From Zygnema cylindricum (lineage: Eukaryota > Streptophyta > Zygnematophyceae > Zygnematales > Zygnemataceae): 64,000 nucleotides of DNA. Position numbers and translations under genes: made by a program. A model generated the notes under the pieces. That model was not told the origin of the DNA and made no database searches. It saw nothing but the letters and a program-made list of their open reading frames with translations. Positions 11,727-21,681 of the stretch are shown here, one piece after another (position 1 is the first letter of the stretch; each line of letters begins with the position of its first letter). The stretch spans positions 1 to 64,000 of the forward strand of contig JBBHKE010002505.1 in the NCBI GenBank assembly GCA_037447655.1, in the 5' to 3' direction.

Positions 11727-13144
11727 TGAAATTCTATGGGCTCCATTGCCACACAGAATTCGCAGGTCTTAAGGAAGCTAATCTAGATAGTGCCGATTCC
11801 AAATTTATATTAACCCAAATGATTGACCCCTTGACAATCAGAACCTCATTAAAGCTTCACCCCTGTGAAATAAGACTTTCTGTGTGCTCAGTTCCACCAC
11901 AGAATGCAAAGTTAGAATAAGAGTTTTGGATAACATTCCCCACTTTGACTTTCCCTTAGAAATTCAGCCACCCTGGCAGGCAAAAACTTTGACCGACTAA
12001 ACTCTTGTGTAGCTTAGACTTCCGTGAGTCCGGTGCAAAAAGAATCACTGAAAATGGTCAAGTAAATTTATAGTTATGGCTGACCAAAGTTTGCCTTTTA
12101 TACAAGATGCTCTCTGGGAGAGGCGGCTATCTACCAAAAATATTCTAAGTCCTAAAACCTACTCACAACCCCTCTAGACCAATCAGAATATAGCACACTA
12201 TATAATGTACATTGAAAGTACAATAGCCGCCGTACTTTATGTACGGATATATTCGGCACCACTCTAGGCATGCCACGTGGCAAAAAAAAAGTCGTCGCCG
12301 TTCTGTCCCTTTCTTTTCCGGTATCCAATGGATTGATGCCACGTGTAAGTTTGACTTGCCGAATGGATCTTTGTTGACCGTTAAATTTCAACGGTTGTCA
12401 TTCCGTGTTGAGCGTTAAATTTCAACGGTCGTCATTCCGTGTTGACCGTTGAAATTATTGTCAACATGGAACCGGTTAGGGTACGGACAAATCATATGAT
12501 TGTACCGTACAGAAAGTACAAGTGCCGGGGTACCTTCTGTACGGTCCATGTACGACATCGCCATTATGTGACATGTGTCACATCCGGAGTTGTCATCTCG
12601 CGTTCCGGAGATCCCGCAGTCCTGTAATAACCTGCCACGTGTCATCCAGAGTGACGGTGCCCAAAAATGCCACGTCGCCCACTCTGAAATCCCGGCTTGC
12701 ACCACGGCCGTCGATTCAAATCCAAATTGTATCTGGGCCGTCGAAACAAATGTCCGTACCATTTGTTTCGCAACTGGTTCTATGTTCTAAATGTCGTTAA
12801 CCTAGTTAAATGAATAACTCTATGTATAACTTTATATATATTTATCAAACCCTATATACCTCCACACTGATTGTAGACTTAACGGATAGAGCTTACTGCT
12901 ACTTGTGTTGGACGGACCGTAGGTACCAGGTTCAAATCCTGGTTCCGTCAATTTCTAATTTTAGTAAAACTTCCTTTGTCTACTCCTGTCTCCCTGGAGA
13001 GCTTAGGCAGCCATAGCTCCAGCTCCCTATCCAGCCTTCAGTGACTACAACAAGTGTAGGGGCATGGAGAATGGAGTCAGAGGCACACTGCCTCTTCTCA
13101 TTTTCTTTCCTAAATCAGACCTAGAAAATACTCAAATATCAACA
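11727..13144 (-). mobile_element. Solo LTR (subfamily 3), TSD TCATT
   Basis: A 1418 bp unit starts TGAAATTC and ends ATCAACA, so on the minus strand it runs TG...CA. TCATT flanks it at 11722-11726 and 13145-13149. It shares the order of landmarks of the A/B LTRs: GAATCACTGAA, AGTTATGG, CTCTGGGAGAG, GTACGG, GCCACGTG, the tRNA-like module and a final AGACCTAGAAAATACT. It is longer, partly through a 34 bp tandem repeat at 12373-12456 (GTTGACCGTTAAATTTCAAC type). No coding capacity. Short open frames within it are artefacts. Confidence 0.9.
12872..12962 (+). other. tRNA-like module antisense to solo LTR 2
   Basis: The A-box-like TTAACGGATAGAG is at 12879-12891 and the B box GGTTCAAATCC at 12929-12939. 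The T-arm is perfect: CCAGG (12926-12930), loop TTCAAAT, CCTGG (12938-12942). It is followed after a base by TCCGTC (12944-12949), which pairs with GACGGA at 12911-12916, an acceptor-like stem whose 5' strand sits much closer than in a real tRNA. TTTT follows at 12959-12962. These features match an internal Pol III promoter plus terminator; expression is inference. Confidence 0.6.
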
Positions 13145-13252
13145 TCATTACCCTGACAATACGTGTCTTTCGAGCGCGTATTTGGTAGTCAAACCTTTAG
13201 GGACTCCTCGCAATTTGATGGTGTTCCACCCGCACGCAGGCGGGCACTAGCT

Positions 13253-14658
13253 TTTCAGACCTCTCTTTGTTTATGTTTGATAGTCGCAGAGGTCACTCTT
13301 TCGGGGAGTTAAGGCTTCGGTACGTTAACCTCGCGGAAGGACCGTACAGCCAAAACTTGTTACGACCTCTCTTTCCTCTAAATGATAAAGTTTTATGAAC
13401 TTCTCTCAACGTCACTGGCGGCGAACCGTTAGCGTCCCCAAAATCCGAAAACCTCACCGGATCATTCAATCGGTAGGAGCGCCGGGCGCCTTGTTTACAA
13501 AGGCCAAGGACGTAATGTTGTTTTGAAAACTTAGTTTCTTGCGTACTACACACTTTGTGCGCACGCGACGTTTCGTGCGTAATTTGTTAAATGAATTTAC
13601 TGTGGAGGTTCGAATGGATTCGCGGATTGGGGGAGTGAACATACATATATATTGTTTTGGGACGAACGAAATAGAAATTTAGTGGCGCGGAAAATACGAA
13701 TTGCGTAAGAGATATGGACGGCGGATCGCGAAGTGATCCGACGTTAGATAATCGACGAAGTTAAAATGGTACGTCACACGTACAAATCATAATGCGACAG
13801 GCGGAATTTATGGAGAGGCACACAGTTTAGGTACGGACACGATTTGGATCGTGCGGTTTGATTTCGGCAAGCTGGTCGTGGTACACGTGGAGGGCGGACG
13901 GCGTCCGCCGATATTTTTCAAGGAATCGCAATTTTGATGACGTGGTATCAAGTGAACCGTACGTATGTGATGTCGGTTCACTACGTGGTTTCGTCCACAG
14001 GTGACAAATCAAGTTGATACTCAGTACGCGGATTTTATGGAACCGTCGATGTAAATATTTGGTTGAACATTGTTTTGTCTTTTTGTGAATGAATTATTAG
14101 TGTAGACCTACTCACTTAGACATACCTTGAAGTATTCGGGTATACCAACATTAAAAGAGGTAGCTGGTAGATAGCGTACGGCTGGTATGCCTCCGTACAT
14201 TCAGCTGTAAGCTCTTGTATATATATATATGACTTAGTCATTTTAGGACTAAGGGAACTTTTGGACCAAAAACTGTTTATGGTGTTTTAGTAATTTTATC
14301 TGAGGATTACTCTCAGATCTGCTGGCAGAATTATCTGAAATTCTGCATGTGTGTTCCTCTTTATATTTTTAATATTGTCACAGATTTTCAGGTCTACTGT
14401 ATGCCTGGTCTGTGTTTTAATTCATTGTGAAGTTAGTCTGTTTTATCAAAGTTCTGGCAGACTTTTTTTCTGCAACTTTGACTAGATGATGTGATCAATA
14501 TTTTTATTATATTTGTCTGAAACTTTGTGAGGTTATTATATAGCCTAAATAACATGTGTTAATGTAGTTTCAGCTTGCTTCGTTATTTCTGTATAATTCT
14601 GTGTTGATTCAAAGTAGGCTGTTTTTGGGTAGTCTGTGGTGCTTCAGAGGGTGAATCC
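13253..14658 (+). other. LTR/leader-like DNA, no gene
   Basis: No supported gene. The part after about 14060 resembles on the plus strand the minus-strand DNA at 38222-38560: both carry a GTACGGCTGG..ATGCCTCCGTACA motif (14190-14210) followed by a T-rich leader up to an ATG. Here that is the ATG at 14659 (MARNGYGQQQTPTQQP, stop at 14730), possibly a decayed gag start. A TATATATATATATA tract sits at 14218-14231. Confidence 0.35.
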
Positions 14659-14730
14659 ATGGCTAGAAATGGCTATGGACAACAACAAACACCTACTCAA
14701 CAGCCAACTTTCAGCTTACACAAAGTATGA

Positions 14731-15621
14731 CTCAGAAAACCAATATGCCTCAAATTTGCCATAGTGATACAAAATACAGTAAACTAACAATTCTCAAAAT
14801 TGCAATCTACATGATCTTGTAAACCATGAGATATGATGTCTGGAAGTTTCCCAAAAACTGCCCTTAGAAATCATATTCACAAAACTGGATACTACAAAAT
14901 TGACTAAATCCTAAGTTATATACTCACAGTGTGTATCTACTAGTCTACACTAATTTGGGTAATTGTTATTGCGATTATTATCTTGACTAACGACAAAGTA
15001 TTCTACCTGTACATTACTGTACCGTTAGTACCTCAAAAACCCTAATTACTGTTTTCAAAGAACCTAATTAGGGGAACACTATTTTTTATTACGCTAAACT
15101 ATAAAACAGTATTTATCCAGACATTTTCAAATATCGAACCGTACACAAAAAGTTCCAGGTGCTTAGTCAGCGGTAATCGCTAAAGTCCAACTGACTGTGG
15201 TCGTGTAGTACGAAGCACCTGAGTGCTTCGTCACTTGTGGTCCCACGTGAATCACGCTTGTGGTCACTCGTGAATCACGCTTGTGGTCCCAAGTGAATCG
15301 CGTCCGTTGGAACAAATTCAATCGACGATGGCACCGTCGAACCGTACCATATATTTTCGGAATACCCGGTTCAGATCTTGTTCGTGCGATCCTATGAATC
15401 CAATCGTCAACTGCGTGACGCGTGTGGCGGACAATCGGCGCCACTTTGTAAAACCTGCATACGATCTCTTGCCGACGTGTGTCCATGTAAAAGTACAATA
15501 TACTCTATTGTACTTTTGGTACTGTAGCACTAATTAAGGTAAGTATTCCAGCAGACTACTTTGACAATATTCTAAGTTATTTTAACCCTATCTACGGAAA
15601 TAAAGAGTTCTAAATTACAAC
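14731..15621. other. Non-coding, with hairpin and short minisatellite
   Basis: No gene. At 15211-15230 CGAAGCAC and GTGCTTCG form a perfect 8 bp stem with loop CTGA. At about 15234-15300 a ~23 bp unit (CTTGTGGTC...GTGAATCACG) is repeated three times. The sequence GAAGTTTCCCAAAAACTG near 14840 recurs near 42400, suggesting a shared retroelement leader on the minus strand. Confidence 0.5.
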
Positions 15622-17326
15622 ACATCCCTCATAAGGAGTTTGGCCTTTTACTGCCGAAGTAAGAACTATATTATTGAGATAATTTGCACAATTCATAGCT
15701 TCGGCCCAAAATCTCTTTCCTACATTCTCATCTGAGAGCATACTCATGGCAATATCACTTAGTGTTCTATTTAACCTCTCGGCTACACCATTTTACTCAG
15801 GATTTTCAAAAAATGTCTTTTGGTGTTGCACTCCATCTTCTCTCATAAAATCCTCAAACTGATTGGAGGTATACTCTCCCCCATTATCACTCCTAACTCT
15901 TTCAATAGAGGTTTCATAGAGTTTCTCACTCCATGCCTTTTATCCCTTAAAAACCTGTGGGGCCTCTGATTTATTTTCCAAAAAATACACTCTAGAGTAT
16001 CGAGACCAATCGTTAGTGATTGTCATCATAAACCTTTTACCACCGGGTGAGGGCACTTTGGCAGGTCCCCAAATATCTGTGTGTACCAAGTCTAACACCT
16101 TTTCCCCTTTATAAGTGGCTTCCTTTGGGAAGGGTTATCTGTGTGCCTTAACTTGAGCACAACCACTACAGTCACTTAGGTTTTCACTTTCTCCGAACTG
16201 AATTCCTTCCACTATTCCCATCTTTTTCATTTCTTTCAACTTATCTAAATGCACATGTCCAAGCCTCTTATGCCACAACCTAATATCATGAACACCAGTA
16301 TAGTAAAGTTTCTTCTTTTCATTGTTTAAAATCAGCCTAAACATCCCTTGGCTACCTTTTTCAGCAGTGAAATAAACTTCCTCTTCAAAGCTAACAGTAA
16401 AGGTTCCCTTCCTAGTGCTATTCTCAAAACCCTTATCATCTAACACAGACGTTGAGATGAGGTTTTTGTTTAACTCTGGAATAAACAACACATCAGAGAA
16501 TGTCACTATGGATGTCTTTCCCTCCACTAAGACTTTCAGATCTACCGATCCTACCATTGTAGTAGTGACTACCCTCCCATCCCCAAACTCTATCTCTACG
16601 GTGGGAATCTTTCTCATCTTAGGGAATAGGTGTTTATCCTTACGCATGTGCATAGAGGCATCGTAATCCACAATCCAACCTCCTTCACCTTTCAAACCTC
16701 CAAAAGCACACTTCTGCTATTGAGGAATTTTGACCTAGTTCTTTGCCTCCAACTCCTAATCCAGCAAGAGCTCACCGTCCTTGTCCTGGGATTCCTCCTC
16801 CTGTTCCTAGGTCACAAGAGCCTTTTTCTTTCCTCTTGGAGGTCCATCGATCTGCCCCTCCTTTAACTGAAGTTTGGTTAGCTTAGTGCACTCCGCCATA
16901 TAGTGCCCTAGCTTCTTACAAAATGACACAAACCCTTGGGAGCTTTTGGACCAAACTCCTCGGTCTAATTTTTCTGCCCCCCGCCTCCATAATTTCCGAC
17001 CGGTTTCCTAGAATCGTTGTTCCTCCAATCGGTCCCAACTTCCAGGGCTTGCCCACTCTTTCCTCCCCATCGGATCTCAATCGTGTTCTTCCGAACGAGA
17101 ATCATCCCCACCACTGAGTTCCATATCCACCTTGAGTTTGGCAAGCCCTGCACACGGTTGACTATGTTCTCGAACTCATTTGGCAACTTCATGAGCAAGC
17201 AGTTAACCTTCATCTTTTCAATTTCAACCTATCTAGTACTCTCTAGCCCTATAAAAAGTGTTACGAGCTCATTACAAAAATCCAACATCTTCCCCCCTTT
17301 GTATACATACGCGTTAATATTTTGAT
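15622..17326 (-). pseudogene. Ty1/copia gag-protease-integrase fragment (element E)
   Basis: A minus-strand relative of elements A and B. Reading down from 17326 it joins mid-gag at VYKGGKMLDFCNEL, directly after an LTR end. The zinc-knuckle region near 16900 has a one-base deletion that breaks the CX2CX4HX4C frame. Protease is open at 16135-16695 but its catalytic motif reads DYDAS, where A has DSGAS. GAG-pre-integrase (WHKRLGHVHLDKLKEMKK, DCSGCAQ) and the integrase core follow, to about 15622. The coding sequence stops abruptly inside integrase, after the equivalent of the RVLTSA..QTPYE motif. Stops and frameshifts show it is dead. The gag N-terminus is absent because the LTR joins directly to internal gag. 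Confidence 0.9.
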
Positions 17327-18279
17327 TAAAACTCTGAGACCTCCATAAGTCCTCAAAGTGGACAGCTTCCAAGAAGCCTCTAAGATAATCCTGACCCCTT
17401 TGTGTTTCAGCAAAAACAACTCCCACCCTCGCAGACAAAAACTGTGACCACCTACACCTCGTGAAGGCAAGACTCCCCTGAGTTGATAGCAAAAAGAATA
17501 TCATAATTTGCTCCCCTGATCAGTAAGTTATGGAGGGTCAAAGTTGACCTTTTGTACAGAAGCTCTATAGGAGAGAGGATCCTATCTCCTAATTTTTCTA
17601 AGTCCTGTCTCTCTCACAGACTCTATCTAGTGATGTACGGAACCAATCACATTTCTCCTCCGTACGCAAAAGTACAGTCGCCGGTGTACTTTATGTACAA
17701 AAATTGTACAACATGGCCTAAATGTCGACACATGTCATTTCCGGATTGAATGCCGTAATCTCCGGAGATACCACGATCCAATGTAATTTGGCCACCTGTC
17801 GTCCGATGTGGCGATGCCCACAAACCGCCAAATTCTTCTTCCGAGATCTCGGCGCTAATTCCGGCAGTCCGATTAAATTCACATTTGATCGTAGCCGTAA
17901 TAAATACATGCGCGGTATTTGTTTCGCTTACGAAATCAATGCGCGGTATAGATTTCTTATCCGTACTGCAATTCGTACTTTTACACTACCGGTTCTATGT
18001 ATCCCGTAAACAATTATAGTTAAATGATTTATCCTACGTATTAATGTTCAAATTAATTATCAAACCATATAGTACGTATAATTACTTCAAGACTTAACGG
18101 ATAAGGTTACTCTCTACCGGTAGTTTGCCGTCTGGCAGGTACCAGGTTCAAATCCTGTGGCCGCCGCATATCTTTTTCCTAAATGAACCCCAAATATATA
18201 TTTCCCGTAAACCTCAGGATAGCCTAGGTAGCCATGACTCTAGCTTCCTCTCCAATTTCTCAGTGACTGCGACAAGTTT
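17327..18279 (-). mobile_element. Truncated LTR E (A/B subfamily)
   Basis: A minus-strand LTR whose 3' terminus (TCTCAGAGTTTTA on the minus strand) abuts gag codons at 17326. At its other end it stops at GACAAGTTTG, about 100 bases short of the expected TGTAGAAAC start, where the chimeric insert at 18281 begins. It is otherwise collinear with the LTRs of A and B. The missing leader and gag start imply an internal deletion or LTR-gag recombination, not a simple element end. Confidence 0.85.
18091..18177 (+). other. tRNA-like module antisense to LTR E
   Basis: The A-box-like TTAACGGATAAGG (18094-18106) is the copy here closest to the plant tRNA-Arg D-arm. The B box GGTTCAAATCC lies at 18145-18155. 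TTTTT at 18173-18177 could terminate Pol III. A CTACCGGTAG palindrome lies between the boxes at 18114-18123. The extended acceptor-like stem seen in LTR D is degraded here. Confidence 0.6.
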
Positions 18280-18280
18280 G

Positions 18281-18611
18281 TGAAACTCTGAGACCTCCAT
18301 AAGTCCTCAGAGTAGACAGCTTCCAAGAAGCCTCTAGGATAATCCTGACCCCTTTGTGTTTCAGCAAAAATAACTGCCACCCTGGCAGACAAAAAACCCT
18401 GACCACCTGCACCCCTGTGAAGGCAACACTCCCTTGAGTCGATAGCAAAAACAATGGCGGGATTGCTTTTCGAGAAGCACTTATGGGGAATTGTTTCGGG
18501 ACAAGTGAGATGTCCGCCACCTGGCTTTGGAGGAGCTTACTATGGAGATTCATCTGAGGCTGCCCAAAATATCAAAATACTCTGAGGGCCAATGGAGGTC
18601 TCAGAGTTTCA
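18281..18611. mobile_element. Chimeric insert with 20 bp inverted LTR termini
   Basis: The unit starts TGAAACTCTGAGACCTCCAT (18281-18300) and ends with its exact reverse complement at 18592-18611. The left ~170 bases match the minus-strand LTR terminus of the A/B family. From 18454 the plus strand instead encodes a gag-like fragment, MAGLLFEKHLWGIVSGQ then PPPGFGGAYY, related to the gag N-terminus of element B (ALFEKRFWGILSG, PPGFGG), up to a stop near 18583. LTR and gag pieces therefore face opposite ways inside one inverted-repeat-bounded segment. No target-site duplication was seen. It may be a rearrangement product or a small LTR-derived non-autonomous element. Confidence 0.65.
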
Positions 18612-18679
18612 AAAACAACGTTCAGAGTATAGCATTTTGTAATGTTTTTCGTACGATTACATAATTTCTTGAGAATTAC

Positions 18680-19000
18680 GCCACCCTAACTAATAACAAT
18701 TCACGGTGTAGTGTCACGTAAAACGTATTTTCTACATCCACATTCTTTCGATTATATGTTGGTGACCGCCAATCGGAAGGCGGAAATCTTAACTTCGATC
18801 ACAACCGTCAGATTAATAACCTCACGCACGTGCAAGTGAAAAAAAAATCACACAGAAAGCAGACGGTTGCGATTAAAAGGTAAGATTCTTTACTTTCCGA
18901 TTGGCGGTCTCAAATTGAAAATCGAACAAGTGTGAACGCCGAAATTATGTTTTAAGCGGCTGAAACATAATTCACCCTAATAGCGATTAAAGGTGTTCAC
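18680..19000. mobile_element. MITE copy 2, diverged
   Basis: A degraded fold-back element related to 1778-2000. GACCGCCAATCGGAA near 18764 pairs with TTTCCGATTGGCGGTC near 18895-18910. The right arm then continues TCAAATTGAAAATCGAAC, AATTATGTTTTAAGCGGC and a GCGATTAAAGGTGTTCAC end. It is about 100 bases longer than copy 1 because of an unrelated or diverged centre (18800-18860). Its exact ends are uncertain. Confidence 0.65.
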
Positions 19001-19870
19001 TTATAAAAGTGCGATACATCGTTATGAGTTAATTGATTCGATAATCGTCGAGATACACCTGTACCTTAGGGCTTAGGGTGAACCTCCATCAGGTGAAAAG
19101 TGGGGTTCATTACAGGAAAAAGTGCATTTTCGTACAGATCTAGCTCATTTCCATACATGAACGTATTTATTTATTTGAACATGATTACTGGAGATTCGTC
19201 AAGATTCTCCATACTTTTGGGCGACAACGTCGACCGTTCGGTTATGTGTTTTTAAAGCAAGCGGTCAATTCGTCTAGTGATTACTCACTCTCCTCAAGGA
19301 GGAGACTAGCCAATCACCGGACGTGTAAAATGTTTACGCGTGTAAAGGTCATGTACGAGTCGCGCGCTTCTTCGGACACGCAAGAATCAAATCAAACGAA
19401 AACCACCAAAAAAAATATTTGTTGAAGAATGTGTCGTGACCATATTTCAAAAGTAGGTGAAAGTACGCTTATACAACATGTCTATTGTACATAAAACTTA
19501 CAATACGACCTTAAGACCCATATTGTATTGGTCGCAAAATGAAATAAAATAGTAACAGGGTTCAGTTGCACATTGATCGATAAAGAAGTAAACATCATGT
19601 CTACATTTTTTTGTGAGTTTTGAGGTTTTTTTTCTTTAAACCGTCACATCTAGACGATCGGATGGTCGCTGATCAAAGTAGCAATCTAAGCAAATCACAT
19701 GAAAAACCCATAACATAACTTCTACAATTTTGAACGTCGACGTGTTTTAGTTCGCTAAAAAAATTCGTCCAGCGGCGTGCGCTTTACTTTGATCTTACGT
19801 CAAATTCGTACGTTCGTACAAGGGTGTGCACAACGCACACACATACAATATGCCTCATTTGCGCGAGTTT
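19001..19870. other. No gene or element recognised
   Basis: Moderately AT-rich sequence between a MITE and an LTR. Short open frames lack domains. This may be some of the older, non-repetitive sequence in the window. Confidence 0.4.
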
Positions 19871-20920
19871 TGAAACTCTGAGACCTCCATAAGTCCTCAG
19901 AGTGGACAGCTTCCAAGAAGCCTCTAGGATAATCCTGACCCCTTTGTGTTTCAACAAAAATAACTGCCACCCTGGCAGACAAAAACCCTCACCACTTGCT
20001 CCCCTGTGAAGGGAAGACCCCCTTGAGTCGATAGCAAAAAGAATCTCTGAATTTGCTCCCCTGAGCAGTAAGTTATGGAGGGTCAAAGTTGACCTTTTAT
20101 ACAGAAGTTTCTGGGAGAGAGGGTCCTATCTTCTAATTTTTCTAAGTCCTATCTCTCCCACAGACTCTATCTACTGATGTACGGAACCAATCATAATTGA
20201 GTTCCGTACGCAAAAGTACAACTGCCGATGTACTTTATGTACGGACATTGTACGACATGGCATAAATATCGACACATGTGATATCCGGATTCGGTGCCAT
20301 AATCTTTGGAGATTCCACGGTCCAACGAAATTTCGCCACGCGTCATCCGATGTGGCGATGGCCACAAACCGCCGAAATCTTCCTCCGCGATCTCGACGCT
20401 AATTGCGGCCGTCCGATTAAATTCAGATTTAATCGTAGCCGTTATAAATACATGCGCGGTATTTGTTTCACTTACGAAACAAATGCGCGGTATTGAATTT
20501 TAGTCCGTACCGTAATCCGTACTTTATATATTACCGGATCTATGTATCCCGTAATCTATTACAGTTAAATGATTAATCGTACGTATACATATTTAAATAA
20601 TTATCAAACTATATACTACGTAACATTAATCCTAGACTTAACGGCTAAGGCTACCGGCTATTTCCTGTCTGCCGGCCGGTAGGTACAGGGATCAAATCCT
20701 GTGGCCGGCACATACCTTTTAGATAAAATAAATCCCTAACTACTATAAATTTCCCGTATACCTCAGGATAGCCTAGGTAGCCATGGCTCTAGCTTCCTCT
20801 CCAATTTCTCAGTGACTGCGACAAGTTTGAGAGTTGGAGAGAGAAGTTAGAGATAGACTGCCTCGGCTTCTTTATTTCTTTTCAGACCTAGAAAATACTT
20901 TAAAACCATTAGTTTCTACA
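19871..20920 (-). mobile_element. LTR D (A/B subfamily), 3' LTR of a minus element
   Basis: A 1050 bp LTR on the minus strand starts TGTAGAAACTAATGG (plus-strand end at 20920) and ends CTCAGAGTTTCA (plus-strand start at 19871). Immediately beyond 20920 lies a minus-strand polypurine stretch (reading ...TGGGGAG next to the LTR) and an RNase H end, so this is the 3' LTR of an element whose remainder is lost. Length and landmarks match the LTRs of A and B. Confidence 0.92.
20631..20720 (+). other. tRNA-like module antisense to LTR D
   Basis: The A-box-like TTAACGGCTAAGG is at 20638-20650 and the B box GGATCAAATCC at 20689-20699. ACAGG (20685-20689) pairs with CCTGT (20698-20702), continuous on the 3' side with GGCCGGCA (20703-20710), which pairs perfectly with TGCCGGCC (20670-20677). 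CTACCGG at 20651-20657 can also pair with CCGGTAG at 20676-20682. TTTT follows at 20717-20720. The T-arm/acceptor stacking resembles a tRNA 3' half, but the 5' acceptor strand lies after the D-arm-like region, not before it. Confidence 0.65.
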
Positions 20921-21272
20921 CTCCCCACATTTTCTAGTCAATCTTTAATTTGAGACTACACTTCTCCCTGCAAAAAAGTAGCTTAGGGGAAGGCACAGGT
21001 TTGGTCATCATATCGGCTACCATCTCACTATCTGGTCTGTACTCTAAACTGATTATTTTGTTTTCTACTTTTTCTCTAACAAAGCTGAGTCTGATGTCCA
21101 TGTGTTTGGCTTTAAAATGATGTTTAGGATTGGCACAAATAGCGACTGCTGCCTGATTATCACAAAATATTTTTTGCACACCACTCTTAAGGTGACCAAG
21201 CTCACCAAGCAAAGACTTGACCCACATCAATTCTTTTACAGCAGAGCAAGAGGCCATATACTCAGCCTCCAT
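20921..21272 (-). pseudogene. Copia RNase H C-terminal fragment (element D)
   Basis: A minus-strand frame beginning MEAEYMASCSAVKELMWV at 21272 and ending in the family tail SPKLLFCREKCSLKLKID. It holds the RNase H segment FCDNQAAVAICANP and ADMMTKPVPSPK. It is nearly identical in layout to the ends of A (33955-34427) and B (32215-32892). Upstream of codon MEAEYM the homology ends abruptly, so only the last ~112 residues survive, attached to LTR D. Confidence 0.9.
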
Positions 21273-21599
21273 GGCTTACAAACCCGATGGAGAAGTGTAA
21301 GAAACATTACTGCCAGTAAACGTTTTTGTAAGATTATTGTCGACGCCTGTCGAAGGTTCACCCTTAGGGTACTTTCGCATGTGCTAAAGTTAGAGTTATT
21401 TTGTGTTGTTTTCCTCCATTATTTAGAAAAATAAAATCCGCAGTCGTACCAAAAAATATAAATTATCACCGTACTAGTTACGTTGCCTCGAAAATTTATT
21501 CGTACAATAGTTTGTCGTATAGCGCGATGCAACTTGTCGTCTAACGCGATGGAATTTGTCGTCTAGCGTATTTCAACCCATTTTTGAGTCTTTTCAACA
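21273..21599. other. Non-coding, with a 22 bp tandem repeat
   Basis: No gene. At 21511-21577 a TTGTCGTCTAGCGCGATG-type unit of about 22-23 bases occurs three times with changes. The junction at 21273 marks where element D was truncated. Confidence 0.5.
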
Positions 21600-21681
21600 T
21601 GAAATTCTGTGGTCTCCATTGACCCACAGAATGAGCAGCCTATGTAAAGCCTCTAGGATAATATTTGCCCCTTCTTCTTTC
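21600..21681 (-). mobile_element. LTR terminal fragment (subfamily 2)
   Basis: About 80 bases match the terminus of the solo LTR at 9441 (TGAAATTCTGTGGTCTCCAT..., GAGCAGCCTATGTAAA, TCTAGGATAATATTTGCCCC). The match then stops. No other part of the LTR is nearby, so this is a truncated copy. Confidence 0.8.

Larger units (their letters stand above)
11576..13252 (+). pseudogene. Short gag-like frame split by solo LTR 2
   Basis: The frame starts MSTSTTNAAAPRAPVVIEQH at 11576, runs to 11726, is interrupted by the LTR at 11727-13144, and continues open from 13150 to a stop at about 13252, ending near MVFHPHAGGH. Its start is clearly related to the minus-strand frame beginning at 42216 (MSTSTTTTAAPPPAPVV), which leads to a retroviral-type gag and protease, so this is likely the gag start of the same lineage. 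No zinc knuckle or enzyme domain follows here. With the LTR and one TCATT copy removed the frame is about 85 residues long. Confidence 0.55.

Noticed and set aside
12415-12762. 115-codon minus frame in solo LTR 2
   Set aside because: It is inside a solo LTR bounded by a target duplication. No domain, and no conservation in related LTRs.
20631-20720. Functional tRNA gene
   Set aside because: Box motifs and T-run are present, but the acceptor 5' strand is misplaced and no anticodon loop of normal size forms. Recorded as tRNA-like.
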